Shown: positions 1 to 7,376 of the stretch, piece by piece
Layout: the number at the start of each line of letters is the position of its first letter
How positions within the stretch are numbered: the first letter of the stretch is position 1
Assembly (NCBI RefSeq): GCF_017848315.1
Contig: NZ_JAFKEC010000054.1
Coordinates: forward strand, 1-41,293
Direction of reading: 5' to 3'
Source of the DNA: Pseudomonas palmensis
GTDB lineage: Bacteria > Pseudomonadota > Gammaproteobacteria > Pseudomonadales > Pseudomonadaceae
DNA length: 41,293 nt
Position numbers and translations under genes: made by a program
The notes under the pieces: model-generated
What the model was told of the DNA's origin: nothing
What the model saw: the letters and a program-made list of their open reading frames with translations, nothing else
The model's database searches: none

Positions 1-645
1 GGGCAGGGGCCAGTGGTGCTGGTCAGCTGCGCCTTCGACCCGGCCAACCTCGCCGCCGATGACTTCCGGCGCGCCGCCATCGAACCCACCCCCAGCCTGC
101 AACGCTCGGTGGCCAAGCGTCAGGCCGAGTACCTGGCCGGCCGCGTGTGCGCCCGCGCCGCCCTGCAGCGCCTGGACGGGCGCGACTACCTGCCCGCCAC
201 CGGCGACGACCGCGCCCCCCTATGGCCGGCCGGCATCAGCGGCTCGATCACCCACGGCAAGGGCTGGGCGGCCGCCGTGGTGGCCCGCAGCAGCGACTGC
301 CAGGGCCTGGGCCTGGACCAGGAAAACCTGCTGGAGACCGAACGCGCCGAACGCCTGATGGGCGAAATCCTCACTGCCGATGAGCTGCAGCGCATGGACC
401 GCAGCCAGCTGAGCCTGACCACCACGCTGACCTTCTCCCTCAAGGAAAGCCTGTTCAAGGCGCTGTACCCCATAGTGCGCAAGCGCTTCTATTTCGAGCA
501 CGCCGAACTGCTGGAGTGGTCCGCCGATGGCCACGCCCGCCTGCGCCTGCTCACCGACCTGTCGCCGCTGTGGTGCCACGGCCGGGAAATCCAGGGGCAG
601 TTCAGCCTGCAGGGCGATCAGCTGCTGAGCCTGGTCAGCGTGTGA
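1..645 (+). CDS. 4'-phosphopantetheinyl transferase (5' end outside window)
   Basis: Transfers the phosphopantetheine arm of coenzyme A to a serine of acyl, peptidyl or aryl carrier proteins. About 214 residues are visible. The frame is open to the left edge, so the GTG at 13 is probably internal. The EntD/Sfp-type motifs appear in order: a GISGSITHGKGWAA segment, the metal-binding GLGLDQENL segment (the usual G-[IL]-D) and FSLKESLFKA, the W/F-x-x-K-E-x-x-x-K block with the catalytic glutamate. The upstream RSVAKRQAEYLAGR segment is the CoA-binding region typical of this family. Length and motifs fit PcpS, the single broad-range enzyme of pseudomonads (family knowledge). It converges with the FhuF-like gene, whose stop lies only 9 bases away. 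No synthase gene is visible that would identify a specific carrier-protein substrate. Confidence 0.9.
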   Translation, partial: GQGPVVLVSCAFDPANLAADDFRRAAIEPTPSLQRSVAKRQAEYLAGRVCARAALQRLDGRDYLPATGDDRAPLWPAGISGSITHGKGWAAAVVARSSDCQGLGLDQENLLETERAERLMGEILTADELQRMDRSQLSLTTTLTFSLKESLFKALYPIVRKRFYFEHAELLEWSADGHARLRLLTDLSPLWCHGREIQGQFSLQGDQLLSLVSV

Positions 646-654
646 GCCGCAGGC

Positions 655-1170
655 TTACAGCGGGCACTGCGCGCAGCGCCCTACCCACTCGACCTTGTAG
701 CTCAGGCAACAGGTGCGCCTGACCCGCCGCCCGTCAGGGGTGTAGCGCACCGCGCCGTACAGCGGGTTGCCGGGCGTATCCAGCAACCGCTGGACCTCGG
801 GCCGCTCACCTGCAATCTGCTCCAGGCAGTCACCGGCATTGCCCCACAACACCGCCGCCGGCACGCTGCCCAGCACGGCCAGTTGCTCGACGATGGCTGG
901 CAGGTGCCGTTCCAGTACCGCCACCACACCGCCCACCGCCGAGGACGTCGACAGGTCGGTTGGCAGGCCGCGCCCATCCAGCGTCACCGCCAGCGCCTGA
1001 ACCTGCAACGGGGCGCGCCCGACCAGGGCCGCACGCCACAGCACGGCGAAGTAGTACTTGGACCATTGCGACACCAGCACCGGCCGTTGCGCCGGCATCA
1101 GCTCGGGGCCGTACAGCCCCAGCAGCAGGGCATCGAAGGCGTCGGGGCGCAACAGCTCAGCGAGCCTCAA
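655..1170 (-). CDS. FhuF-like siderophore-iron reductase, short form
   Basis: Probable cytoplasmic [2Fe-2S] protein that reduces ferric iron delivered by siderophores. The C-terminus carries the FhuF signature C-C-x10-C-x2-C (C154, C155, C166, C169 when numbered from the TTG start). The body contains SKYYFAVLWRAAL and WGNAG segments like those of the family. At 171 residues it is clearly shorter than E. coli FhuF (about 260), with the N-terminal part missing. Start choice: a TTG at 1170 sits 6 bases after a perfect AGGAGG, whereas the in-frame ATG at 1200 has no visible ribosome site. From the TTG the gene overlaps the end of rstB by 14 bases, implying translational coupling with rstAB. It could equally be called an (2Fe-2S)-binding protein of unknown substrate. 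Confidence 0.75.
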   Translation of the reverse strand: MRLAELLRPDAFDALLLGLYGPELMPAQRPVLVSQWSKYYFAVLWRAALVGRAPLQVQALAVTLDGRGLPTDLSTSSAVGGVVAVLERHLPAIVEQLAVLGSVPAAVLWGNAGDCLEQIAGERPEVQRLLDTPGNPLYGAVRYTPDGRRVRRTCCLSYKVEWVGRCAQCPL

Positions 1171-2788
1171 GGCCGTCCTCCTGCGCCTGCTCCGCGTCAT
1201 GCGCGCGTGGCCAGCTCAGGCTGAAGCAGGCACCACCCAGGCGCTCGCTCTTGCCGATCAGGGCGCGCCCGGCATGCCAGTAGATGATCCGCCGCACGAT
1301 CGACAAGCCCAGCCCGTGCCCGCCAGAGGCGCGGGTACGGCTGTCGTCCAGGCGGGTAAAGGGCGTGAAGATGCGCGACCAGGCGCTTTGCGGCACCCCC
1401 GGCCCATCGTCCTCGACGTCGATGCGACAGCGCTGGGCGCCCAGTTGATAGCTCAGGCTGACCTGCGACTCGGCGTGGCGCATCGCATTGCTCACCAGGT
1501 TCTGCAGGGCGCGGTGCAGGTAGCGCGGCTCGGCCTCGACCCACGCCCCCTGCTCGCCGCCCTGGCACGGCCCGCGCAGCACCCGCACCTCGCGGCGCAG
1601 CGGCGCCAGTTCGGCAATCACCTGGTCGAGCAAGGCGTCCAGGTCGATACGCTGGAAGTTCAGGGCCGGCGCCCCTTGCTCAAGACGTGCGTAGGTGAGC
1701 ATCTCGTCGACCAGTCGGTCGAGGTCCTGAATGTCGTTGTCCATGCCCAGCAGGTATTTCTCGCGGGCGTGCTCGCTGCTGGCGTTCTCGACCATCTCCA
1801 GGCCAAAGCGCAGGCGCGCCACCGGGGTGCGCAGCTCATGGGACACCGCCCGCACCAGTTCGCGCTGCATGTTCAACGATTGCTGCAGGTGCCCGGCCAT
1901 ATGGTTGAACGCCGCGGCCAGGCGCCCCACCGAGTCGGCGTCGTCCGCTGCCACGCGCACGTCCAGGCTACCCTGGGCAATCTGCGTGGCCGCCGCCTCC
2001 AGGCCCGACAGACGCCGCTCCAACTGGCGCACCAGCAGGTACACGATCAGGCCGATCAGGCACAGCCCCAGCGCCGCGATCACCAGCAGCATCTGCGGTG
2101 GATACGGGTTCATCTGATACAGCGGCCCGATCTCCAGCACCCAGGGCGTGGCCACCATGCCGGCGAACACGCGGATCGAGTTGCCGTCCTTGCCCAGCGC
2201 CATCACGGTGTCGCCTTCGTCGACGCGACGGCGCTGGTCGCCGTCCATGTCGGTCTGGTCGAGGCTGAGCAGGCGCAGGTCGAAGCCAAACCCCTTGCTC
2301 TGCTTGAGTTCGGCCAGGCGCTGCGGCTGCTCGCCCACCGGGTAACGCACCAGTTCGTCGGCCAGCAGGTAGATGGTGGCGCGGGCCAGTTGCTCGCTGA
2401 TCTGCTGCACCTCGCCGGTCAGCAACAGGTTCTGCCCGCGCACCTGGCGCAGCACCCGCGCCGCATGGGGGCCGGTGCGCTGCACCAGCACATGCCCGCG
2501 TTGCAGGCGGGTGCGCTGGCTGCCGTCGAGGGCGGCCTGATCGATCGAGGCGAGGGCCAGCGGAATGCCCAGCAGGCGCCCCCATATCGCCAGCGCCCGG
2601 GTACGCTCCACATCGCTCATGGGGGCCAGGTTGTCGGCCATCAGGGTAAAGGTGCCGTGGGCCAGGCGCTCGCGGTACTGCTCGGCACGCACCTCGTTGA
2701 GCAGGTGCAGGCTGAGCGCGCCCAGCAACGCCACCAGCACCAGGGCGGCCAGCATGCCTCCGTAGATGCGCAGGAAGATCGAGTTCAT
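1157..2788 (-). CDS. rstB: RstB-like sensor histidine kinase
   Basis: Inner-membrane two-component sensor of 543 residues. It has an N-terminal membrane helix (about 9-30), a periplasmic sensor region of about 200 residues, a second helix (about 232-254) and a HAMP domain (about 255-308). The dimerisation box is RAVSHELRTPVARL with phospho-acceptor H317. The ATPase domain shows an N box (LQNLVSNAMRHA), DDGPGVP and GGHGLGLSIV. It is the second gene of the operon: its ATG overlaps the rstA stop as ATGA, so the two are translated together. The signal is not evident from sequence. The assignment to RstB rests on architecture, pairing with an OmpR-type regulator and general sequence feel; another OmpR-class kinase remains possible. 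Confidence 0.82.
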   Translation of the reverse strand: MNSIFLRIYGGMLAALVLVALLGALSLHLLNEVRAEQYRERLAHGTFTLMADNLAPMSDVERTRALAIWGRLLGIPLALASIDQAALDGSQRTRLQRGHVLVQRTGPHAARVLRQVRGQNLLLTGEVQQISEQLARATIYLLADELVRYPVGEQPQRLAELKQSKGFGFDLRLLSLDQTDMDGDQRRRVDEGDTVMALGKDGNSIRVFAGMVATPWVLEIGPLYQMNPYPPQMLLVIAALGLCLIGLIVYLLVRQLERRLSGLEAAATQIAQGSLDVRVAADDADSVGRLAAAFNHMAGHLQQSLNMQRELVRAVSHELRTPVARLRFGLEMVENASSEHAREKYLLGMDNDIQDLDRLVDEMLTYARLEQGAPALNFQRIDLDALLDQVIAELAPLRREVRVLRGPCQGGEQGAWVEAEPRYLHRALQNLVSNAMRHAESQVSLSYQLGAQRCRIDVEDDGPGVPQSAWSRIFTPFTRLDDSRTRASGGHGLGLSIVRRIIYWHAGRALIGKSERLGGACFSLSWPRAHDAEQAQEDGLEAR

Positions 2789-3510
2789 TCAACCAGGCCC
2801 AGCGCCTGGGCAGCCTCGCCCACGAACAGGTAGCCTTTGCTGCGCACCGTCTTGATCATGCGCGGGTGGTCGGGGTCGTCGCCTATCTTGGGGCGGATGC
2901 GCGAAATGCGCACATCGATGGAGCGGTCCTGGCCGTCATAGCCCACCCCGCGCAGGGAGGTAAAGATCTCTTCGCGGGACAGGATGCGCCCCGCGTTGCT
3001 CACCAGCAGCCACAGCAGGTCGAACTCGGCAGCGGTCAGCTCGATGCCGTTGTCGCCAAGCCAGGCTTCGCGCAGGGTGTTGTCCACCCGCAGCGGGCCG
3101 AACTGCAGGCTCTGGCGCTCGCCCGTGGTGGCCGGCACCTCGGTGCGACGCAGCAAGGCGTTGATCCGCGCCAGCAACAGGCGCGGGCGCACCGGCTTGC
3201 ACACGTAATCGTCGGCGCCCAGGTCCAGGCCCTGCACCTGGTCCAGGTCCTCGCTGCGCGCGGTGAGCATCAGGATGACCCCGTTGTACCGCGTGCGCAC
3301 CTTGCGGCAGATGCTCAGGCCGTCCTCGCCGGGCAGCATCAGGTCGAGGATCACCAGGTCTGGCTGCTCGGCCACGATGCGCGCCGCCGCCTTCGCCCCA
3401 TCGCCCTCCACCGCCACGTCGAAGCCATTGGCTTGCAGGTAGTCACGGGTCAGCTCGGCTAGACGCTCGTCATCCTCGACGATCAACACCTGACTGTTGG
3501 GCTGCTGCAC
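2785..3510 (-). CDS. rstA: RstA-like OmpR-family response regulator
   Basis: DNA-binding response regulator of 241 residues. The receiver domain (1-115) has the acidic pocket VEDDE near residue 12, phospho-acceptor D56 in VILDLMLPGEDG and K105 in VCKPV. The second half is an OmpR/PhoB winged helix with ELTAAEFDLLWLL, RILSREEI, DRSIDVRISRIRPKIGDD and IKTVRSKGYLF. The start is GTG at 3510, supported by GAGGTG 5 bases upstream. It is the first gene of the operon with rstB and the FhuF-like gene, which hints at a link between this signal pathway and iron handling (inference). An inverted repeat with arms TTTATTG and CAATAAA (3531-3537, 3554-3560) lies just upstream and could be a control site. 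Confidence 0.85.
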   Translation of the reverse strand: MQQPNSQVLIVEDDERLAELTRDYLQANGFDVAVEGDGAKAAARIVAEQPDLVILDLMLPGEDGLSICRKVRTRYNGVILMLTARSEDLDQVQGLDLGADDYVCKPVRPRLLLARINALLRRTEVPATTGERQSLQFGPLRVDNTLREAWLGDNGIELTAAEFDLLWLLVSNAGRILSREEIFTSLRGVGYDGQDRSIDVRISRIRPKIGDDPDHPRMIKTVRSKGYLFVGEAAQALGLVE

Positions 3511-3774
3511 GGATCACCTCGGCTGGGCTTTTTATTGTTGGAGTGAAGCCCTTCAATAAAGGGCAACATTGGCCCGCGATACTACCACTGCCGGGCGCCG
3601 GAAAAAGCCGCGCCAAAGTCGCTGGACAAGTGTGTTTTTTGTGATAGGGTTCGCGCCCTCAAAAATGCCCCTGCGACGCTTTGCCCGGGCAAAAAAAGAG
3701 TGACGAGCGGTGGAATGGCGGTGGGACGCGGCCTACAAGGCTTTGCCCATAATCACGCACAATCTACCCACACG

Positions 3775-3783
3775 TTATCCACA
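3775..3783 (+). promoter_or_regulatory. DnaA box upstream of nrdA
   Basis: A perfect consensus DnaA box, TTATCCACA, lies 11 bases before the predicted -35 element of the nrdA promoter. In E. coli DnaA regulates nrdAB, which couples dNTP supply to replication initiation (established). Binding here is inferred. Confidence 0.6.
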
Positions 3784-3793
3784 GGCCACTGCC

Positions 3794-3822
3794 TTGCAAT
3801 ACCCCCGATACCGCATTATCTT
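3794..3822 (+). promoter_or_regulatory. Predicted sigma70-type promoter of nrdA
   Basis: TTGCAA (3794-3799) and TATCTT (3817-3822) are separated by 17 bases, each matching 4 of 6 consensus positions. Transcription would begin near 3829 and give a leader of about 410 bases. The -10 element falls inside the first NrdR-like box, as expected for a repressor site. This is a prediction only. Confidence 0.45.
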
Positions 3823-3857
3823 GTATCCCCAGCGCGACAAAACACTACATGTTGGGT
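3811..3857 (+). promoter_or_regulatory. Pair of NrdR-like boxes
   Basis: Box 1 is CCGCATTATCTTGTAT (3811-3826) and box 2 is ACACTACATGTTGGGT (3842-3857). Each resembles the 16-bp NrdR consensus ACAC-W-A-n-A-T-n-T-W-GTGT. Their centres are exactly 31 bp apart, close to three helical turns, which is the spacing known for NrdR pairs. Box 1 covers the predicted -10 element, so binding of NrdR would block transcription when dATP is plentiful. The nrdR gene is not in the window. Confidence 0.6.
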
Positions 3858-3944
3858 TTTGAACAAAAATCCAAGCACAAGTGGAGCAGAGAACTCAAGC
3901 CTTCAGAGGCGCTTTTTTTGCTTGAACTTTGATTGAAATTCGCA

Positions 3945-4138
3945 GCCAAACCGCTCCTGCGGAAGGCGACCGGTGCAAGCCCGCGACGGGCCTTGTTTCG
4001 GGTACGGGTGTTGCAAGTGCAACCCCGTCAGCAACAGTTTTTGGGCCGTGGCCCAGAACCTTTGACTTCGGCCAGGGAGCGGCAAGCGATTGCCCCTTTT
4101 TTTCCTGATCTGTCCCGAAGTCGGTAGACCCTGCCCGG
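3945..4138 (+). promoter_or_regulatory. Structured nrdA leader; possible degenerate cobalamin riboswitch
   Basis: Two blocks resemble the cobalamin riboswitch core in the right order. CGGAA followed by CGGTGCAAGCCCG (about 3959-3983) resembles GGGAA...GGTGnAAnnCC. GAAGTCGGTAGACCCTGCC (4117-4135) resembles the 3' B12 box AGYCMGGAGACC-TGCC, with small deviations. Between them are strong hairpins: ACGGG/CCCGT stacked on GTTGC/GCAAC (4004-4028) and TGGGC/GCCCA (4042-4055). The highly conserved CCCGCnACTGT and GCCACTG blocks are not recognisable, so the call is uncertain. B12 riboswitches upstream of class Ia reductase genes are known in Streptomyces, where they shut off nrdAB when a B12-dependent NrdJ can work. 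Confidence 0.4.
4081..4103 (+). terminator. Terminator-like hairpin inside the nrdA leader
   Basis: A stem GGCAA/TTGCC closed by a GCGA tetraloop (4081-4094) is followed by CC and seven Ts (4097-4103). It lies about 135 bases before the nrdA start codon and downstream of the predicted promoter. If functional it would permit premature termination (attenuation) of the nrdAB transcript. The stem is only 5 bp. Confidence 0.4.
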
Positions 4139-4238
4139 CCAGGCGCGCATGCGCCGGTGGGCAAGTTGGCGAGCTTTCGGACGGAACGGTAGGTGCCCAA
4201 AAGGCATCTGAACAAACATAGAGAACGTGGAGACACCC

Positions 4239-7127
4239 ATGCAAACCGACACAACTCGCGAGAACCCGCAGGCGCTGGCGCCGCAGGCCGCTGATTCGAA
4301 CCAGGATCTGGCTGCCACCGCCCCCGGCCAACTGCGCGTGATCAAGCGTAACGGCACTGTCGTCGCCTACACCGACGACAAGATCACCGTGGCCATCACC
4401 AAAGCGTTCCTCGCAGTTGAAGGCGGCACCGCTGCCGCCTCGTCGCGCATCCACGACACCGTCGCCCGCCTGACCGAGCAGGTCACCGCCACCTTCAAGC
4501 GTCGCATGCCTTCGGGCGGCACCATCCATATCGAAGAGATCCAGGACCAGGTCGAACTGGCCCTGATGCGCGCCGGCGAGCAGAAAGTCGCCCGTGACTA
4601 CGTGATCTACCGTGACCAGCGTGCCAAGGAGCGTGCCACCCGCACTCCGGCCGACGCCTCGGTACAGCCGCACCCGAGCATCCGCATCAGCCTGGCCGAC
4701 GGCAGCTTCGCGCCGCTGGACATGAACCGCCTGAACACCATCATCACCGAGGCCTGCGAAGGCCTGGCCGAAGTCGATGGCGAGCTGATCCAGCGCGAAA
4801 CCCTGAAGAACCTGTACGACGGCGTGGCCATCAAGGACGTCAACACCGCCCTGGTGATGACCGCCCGTACCCTGGTAGAGCGCGAGCCGAACTACTCGTT
4901 CGTCACCGCCCGCCTGCTGATGGACACCCTGCGTGCCGAAGGCCTGAGCTTCCTCGAAGTGGCCAACAGCGCCACCCACCACGAAATGGCCGAGCTGTAC
5001 GCCAAGGCGCTGCCTGCCTACGTGGCCAAGGGCGTGCAGTTCGAACTGCTCAACCCTGCCCTGGCCGACTTCGACCTGGAGCGTCTGGGCAAGGCCATCA
5101 ACCACGAGCGCGACCAGCAGTTCACCTACCTGGGCCTGCAGACCCTCTACGACCGCTACTTCATCCACAAGGATGGCGTGCGCTTCGAGCTGCCACAGGT
5201 GTTCTTCATGCGCGTGGCCATGGGCCTGGCGCTGGAAGAGAAAGACAAGGAAGCCCGTGCGATCGAGTTCTACAACCTGTTGTCGTCGTTCGACTACATG
5301 GCCTCGACCCCGACCCTGTTCAACGCCGGCACCCTGCGTCCGCAGCTGTCGAGCTGCTACCTGACCACCGTGCCGGACGACCTGTCGGGCATCTACCACG
5401 CGATCCACGACAACGCCATGCTGTCGAAATTCGCCGGTGGCCTGGGCAACGACTGGACCCCTGTGCGTGCACTGGGCTCCTACATCAAGGGCACCAACGG
5501 CAAGTCCCAGGGCGTCGTGCCCTTCCTCAAGGTGGTCAACGACACCGCTGTTGCGGTCAACCAGGGCGGCAAGCGCAAGGGCGCGGTCTGTGCCTACCTG
5601 GAAACCTGGCACCTGGATATCGAAGAATTCATCGAGCTGCGCAAGAACACCGGTGATGACCGTCGTCGTACCCACGACATGAACACCGCCAACTGGATCC
5701 CCGACCTGTTCATGAAGCGTGTCTTCGATGACGGCAAGTGGACCCTGTTCTCGCCAAGCGAAGTACCAGACCTGCACGACCTGACCGGCAAGGCCTTCGA
5801 AGAGCGCTACGAGTACTACGAAGCCCTGACCGAGTACAACAAGATCAAGGTGTTCAAGACCGTCCAGGCCAAAGACCTGTGGCGCAAGATGCTGTCGATG
5901 CTGTTCGAGACCGGCCACCCGTGGCTGACCTTCAAGGACCCGTGCAACCTGCGTTCGCCGCAGCAGCACGTGGGCGTGGTCCACAGCTCGAACCTGTGCA
6001 CCGAGATCACCCTGAACACCAACAAGGACGAGATCGCGGTCTGCAACCTGGGCTCGATCAACCTGCCGAACCACATCGTCGACGGCAAGCTGGACACCGC
6101 CAAGCTGCAACGCACCGTGAACACTGCCGTGCGCATGCTCGACAACGTGATCGACATCAACTACTACTCCGTGCCGCAGGCGCGCAACTCGAACCTCAAG
6201 CACCGCCCTGTGGGCCTGGGCATCATGGGCTTCCAGGACGCGCTGTACCTGCAGCACATCCCGTACGGTTCGGACGCTGCGGTCGAGTTCGCCGACAAGT
6301 CGATGGAAGCGGTCAGCTACTACGCGATCCAGGCCTCCTGCGACCTGGCCGATGAGCGTGGCGCCTACGAGACGTTCCAGGGTTCGCTGTGGTCCAAGGG
6401 CATCCTGCCGCTGGACTCGCAACAGATCCTGATCGAGCAACGTGGCCAGCAGTACATCGATGTCGACCTGAACGAGAGCCTGGACTGGGCACCGGTACGT
6501 GCCCGTGTGCAGAAAGGCATTCGCAACTCGAACATCATGGCCATCGCACCGACCGCGACCATCGCCAACATCACCGGCGTTTCGCAGTCGATCGAGCCGA
6601 CCTACCAGAACCTGTACGTGAAATCGAACCTGTCGGGCGAGTTCACCGTGATCAACCCGTACCTGGTCCACGACCTGAAGGCCCGCGGCCTGTGGGACTC
6701 GGTCATGATCAACGACCTGAAGTACTACGATGGTTCGGTGCAGCAGATCGAGCGTATTCCGCAGGAGCTCAAGGACCTGTACGCCACCGCGTTCGAAGTC
6801 GAGACCAAATGGATCGTCGATGCAGCCAGCCGTCGCCAGAAGTGGATCGACCAGGCCCAGTCGCTGAACCTGTACATTGCCGGCGCCTCGGGCAAGAAGC
6901 TGGACGTGACCTACCGCATGGCCTGGTACCGTGGCCTGAAAACCACCTACTACCTCCGTGCCCTGGCCGCCACCAGCACCGAGAAGTCGACCATCAGCAC
7001 CGGCAAGCTCAACGCCGTGTCCAGCGGTGGCGACAGCGCCCCGGTCCAGGCAGCAGCGCCAGCCGGCCCTGCCCCAGTGCCAAAAGCCTGCGCGATCGAC
7101 GAGCCAGACTGCGAAGCCTGCCAGTAA
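4239..7127 (+). CDS. nrdA: Class Ia ribonucleotide reductase, large subunit
   Basis: Reduces ribonucleoside diphosphates to deoxy forms together with NrdB. 962 residues. The start ATG at 4239 follows GGAG by 8 bases; the in-frame GTG at 4227 is less likely. Two ATP-cone domains sit at the N-terminus: one starts LRVIKRNG (about 31-135) and the second starts SIRISLADGSF (about 145-235). Duplicated cones are characteristic of Pseudomonas NrdA. Active-site residues are visible: C373 in SSCYL and C602 in CNLGSINL form the redox pair, and N585-L-C587-T-E589 holds the thiyl-radical cysteine. The double tyrosine of the radical pathway is in TTYYLRALAA, and the C-terminal shuttle cysteines are in DCEACQ. 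Codon use is strongly biased, consistent with high expression. nrdB follows after 249 bases with a large hairpin between. Confidence 0.97.
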   Translation: MQTDTTRENPQALAPQAADSNQDLAATAPGQLRVIKRNGTVVAYTDDKITVAITKAFLAVEGGTAAASSRIHDTVARLTEQVTATFKRRMPSGGTIHIEEIQDQVELALMRAGEQKVARDYVIYRDQRAKERATRTPADASVQPHPSIRISLADGSFAPLDMNRLNTIITEACEGLAEVDGELIQRETLKNLYDGVAIKDVNTALVMTARTLVEREPNYSFVTARLLMDTLRAEGLSFLEVANSATHHEMAELYAKALPAYVAKGVQFELLNPALADFDLERLGKAINHERDQQFTYLGLQTLYDRYFIHKDGVRFELPQVFFMRVAMGLALEEKDKEARAIEFYNLLSSFDYMASTPTLFNAGTLRPQLSSCYLTTVPDDLSGIYHAIHDNAMLSKFAGGLGNDWTPVRALGSYIKGTNGKSQGVVPFLKVVNDTAVAVNQGGKRKGAVCAYLETWHLDIEEFIELRKNTGDDRRRTHDMNTANWIPDLFMKRVFDDGKWTLFSPSEVPDLHDLTGKAFEERYEYYEALTEYNKIKVFKTVQAKDLWRKMLSMLFETGHPWLTFKDPCNLRSPQQHVGVVHSSNLCTEITLNTNKDEIAVCNLGSINLPNHIVDGKLDTAKLQRTVNTAVRMLDNVIDINYYSVPQARNSNLKHRPVGLGIMGFQDALYLQHIPYGSDAAVEFADKSMEAVSYYAIQASCDLADERGAYETFQGSLWSKGILPLDSQQILIEQRGQQYIDVDLNESLDWAPVRARVQKGIRNSNIMAIAPTATIANITGVSQSIEPTYQNLYVKSNLSGEFTVINPYLVHDLKARGLWDSVMINDLKYYDGSVQQIERIPQELKDLYATAFEVETKWIVDAASRRQKWIDQAQSLNLYIAGASGKKLDVTYRMAWYRGLKTTYYLRALAATSTEKSTISTGKLNAVSSGGDSAPVQAAAPAGPAPVPKACAIDEPDCEACQ

Positions 7128-7133
7128 GGCCTG

Positions 7134-7159
7134 AAGGCGCCGCTTGCAAGCGGCGCCTT
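7134..7159 (+). terminator. Perfect palindrome after nrdA
   Basis: A 26-base perfect palindrome with arms AAGGCGCCGCTT and AAGCGGCGCCTT starts 6 bases after the nrdA stop. It forms a very stable GC-rich hairpin without a downstream T run. It could stabilise nrdA mRNA or partially terminate, setting the nrdA to nrdB ratio. Confidence 0.55.
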
Positions 7160-7166
7160 GCGCCTA

Positions 7167-7228
7167 CCCTGTAGGCGCTGGCCTTGCCAGCGAAGAGGTC
7201 GGCACAACCACCGGCCTCTATCGCCGAA
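7167..7228. repeat. Degenerate REP pair between nrdA and nrdB
   Basis: The segment at 7167-7202 has the REP-like form of a short palindrome GGCGCTGGCCTTGCCAGCG followed by AAGAGGTCGG. A partial inverted copy (CCGGCCTCTATCGCCGAA) follows at 7211-7228. Similar units occur at 8760, 24162 and 41038 in this window. Confidence 0.55.
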
Positions 7229-7376
7229 CACCCAGGTGCGGGTCACCCCGCCCTCCCCGAGGGGCTGCGCCCCCGGAAGCATTCCAAGATTTTGCGTGCA
7301 CACCTTAACCGCGAGCAGCGCAACCCTAGATCCAACCGGCCATACTCTTTCATGGCCCTCAAGCAGGAGACCCATC

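Noticed and set aside
1058..2833. Long plus-strand frame opposite rstB
   Set aside because: Antisense to a kinase with all catalytic motifs; the composition is His/Gln/Arg-rich and carries no domain.
3700..3936. Small plus-strand ORF in the nrdA promoter region
   Set aside because: It spans the DnaA box, promoter and NrdR boxes, and has no ribosome site or recognisable protein.
4042..4055. The TGGGC/GCCCA hairpin as a terminator
   Set aside because: The T run lies before, not after, the stem on the plus strand, and on the minus strand no T run follows.
3903..6671. A 922-codon open frame on the minus strand opposite nrdA
   Set aside because: It lies fully antisense to nrdA, is rich in His, Val, Gln and Asp as expected for the complement of GC-biased codons, and has no protein motif.
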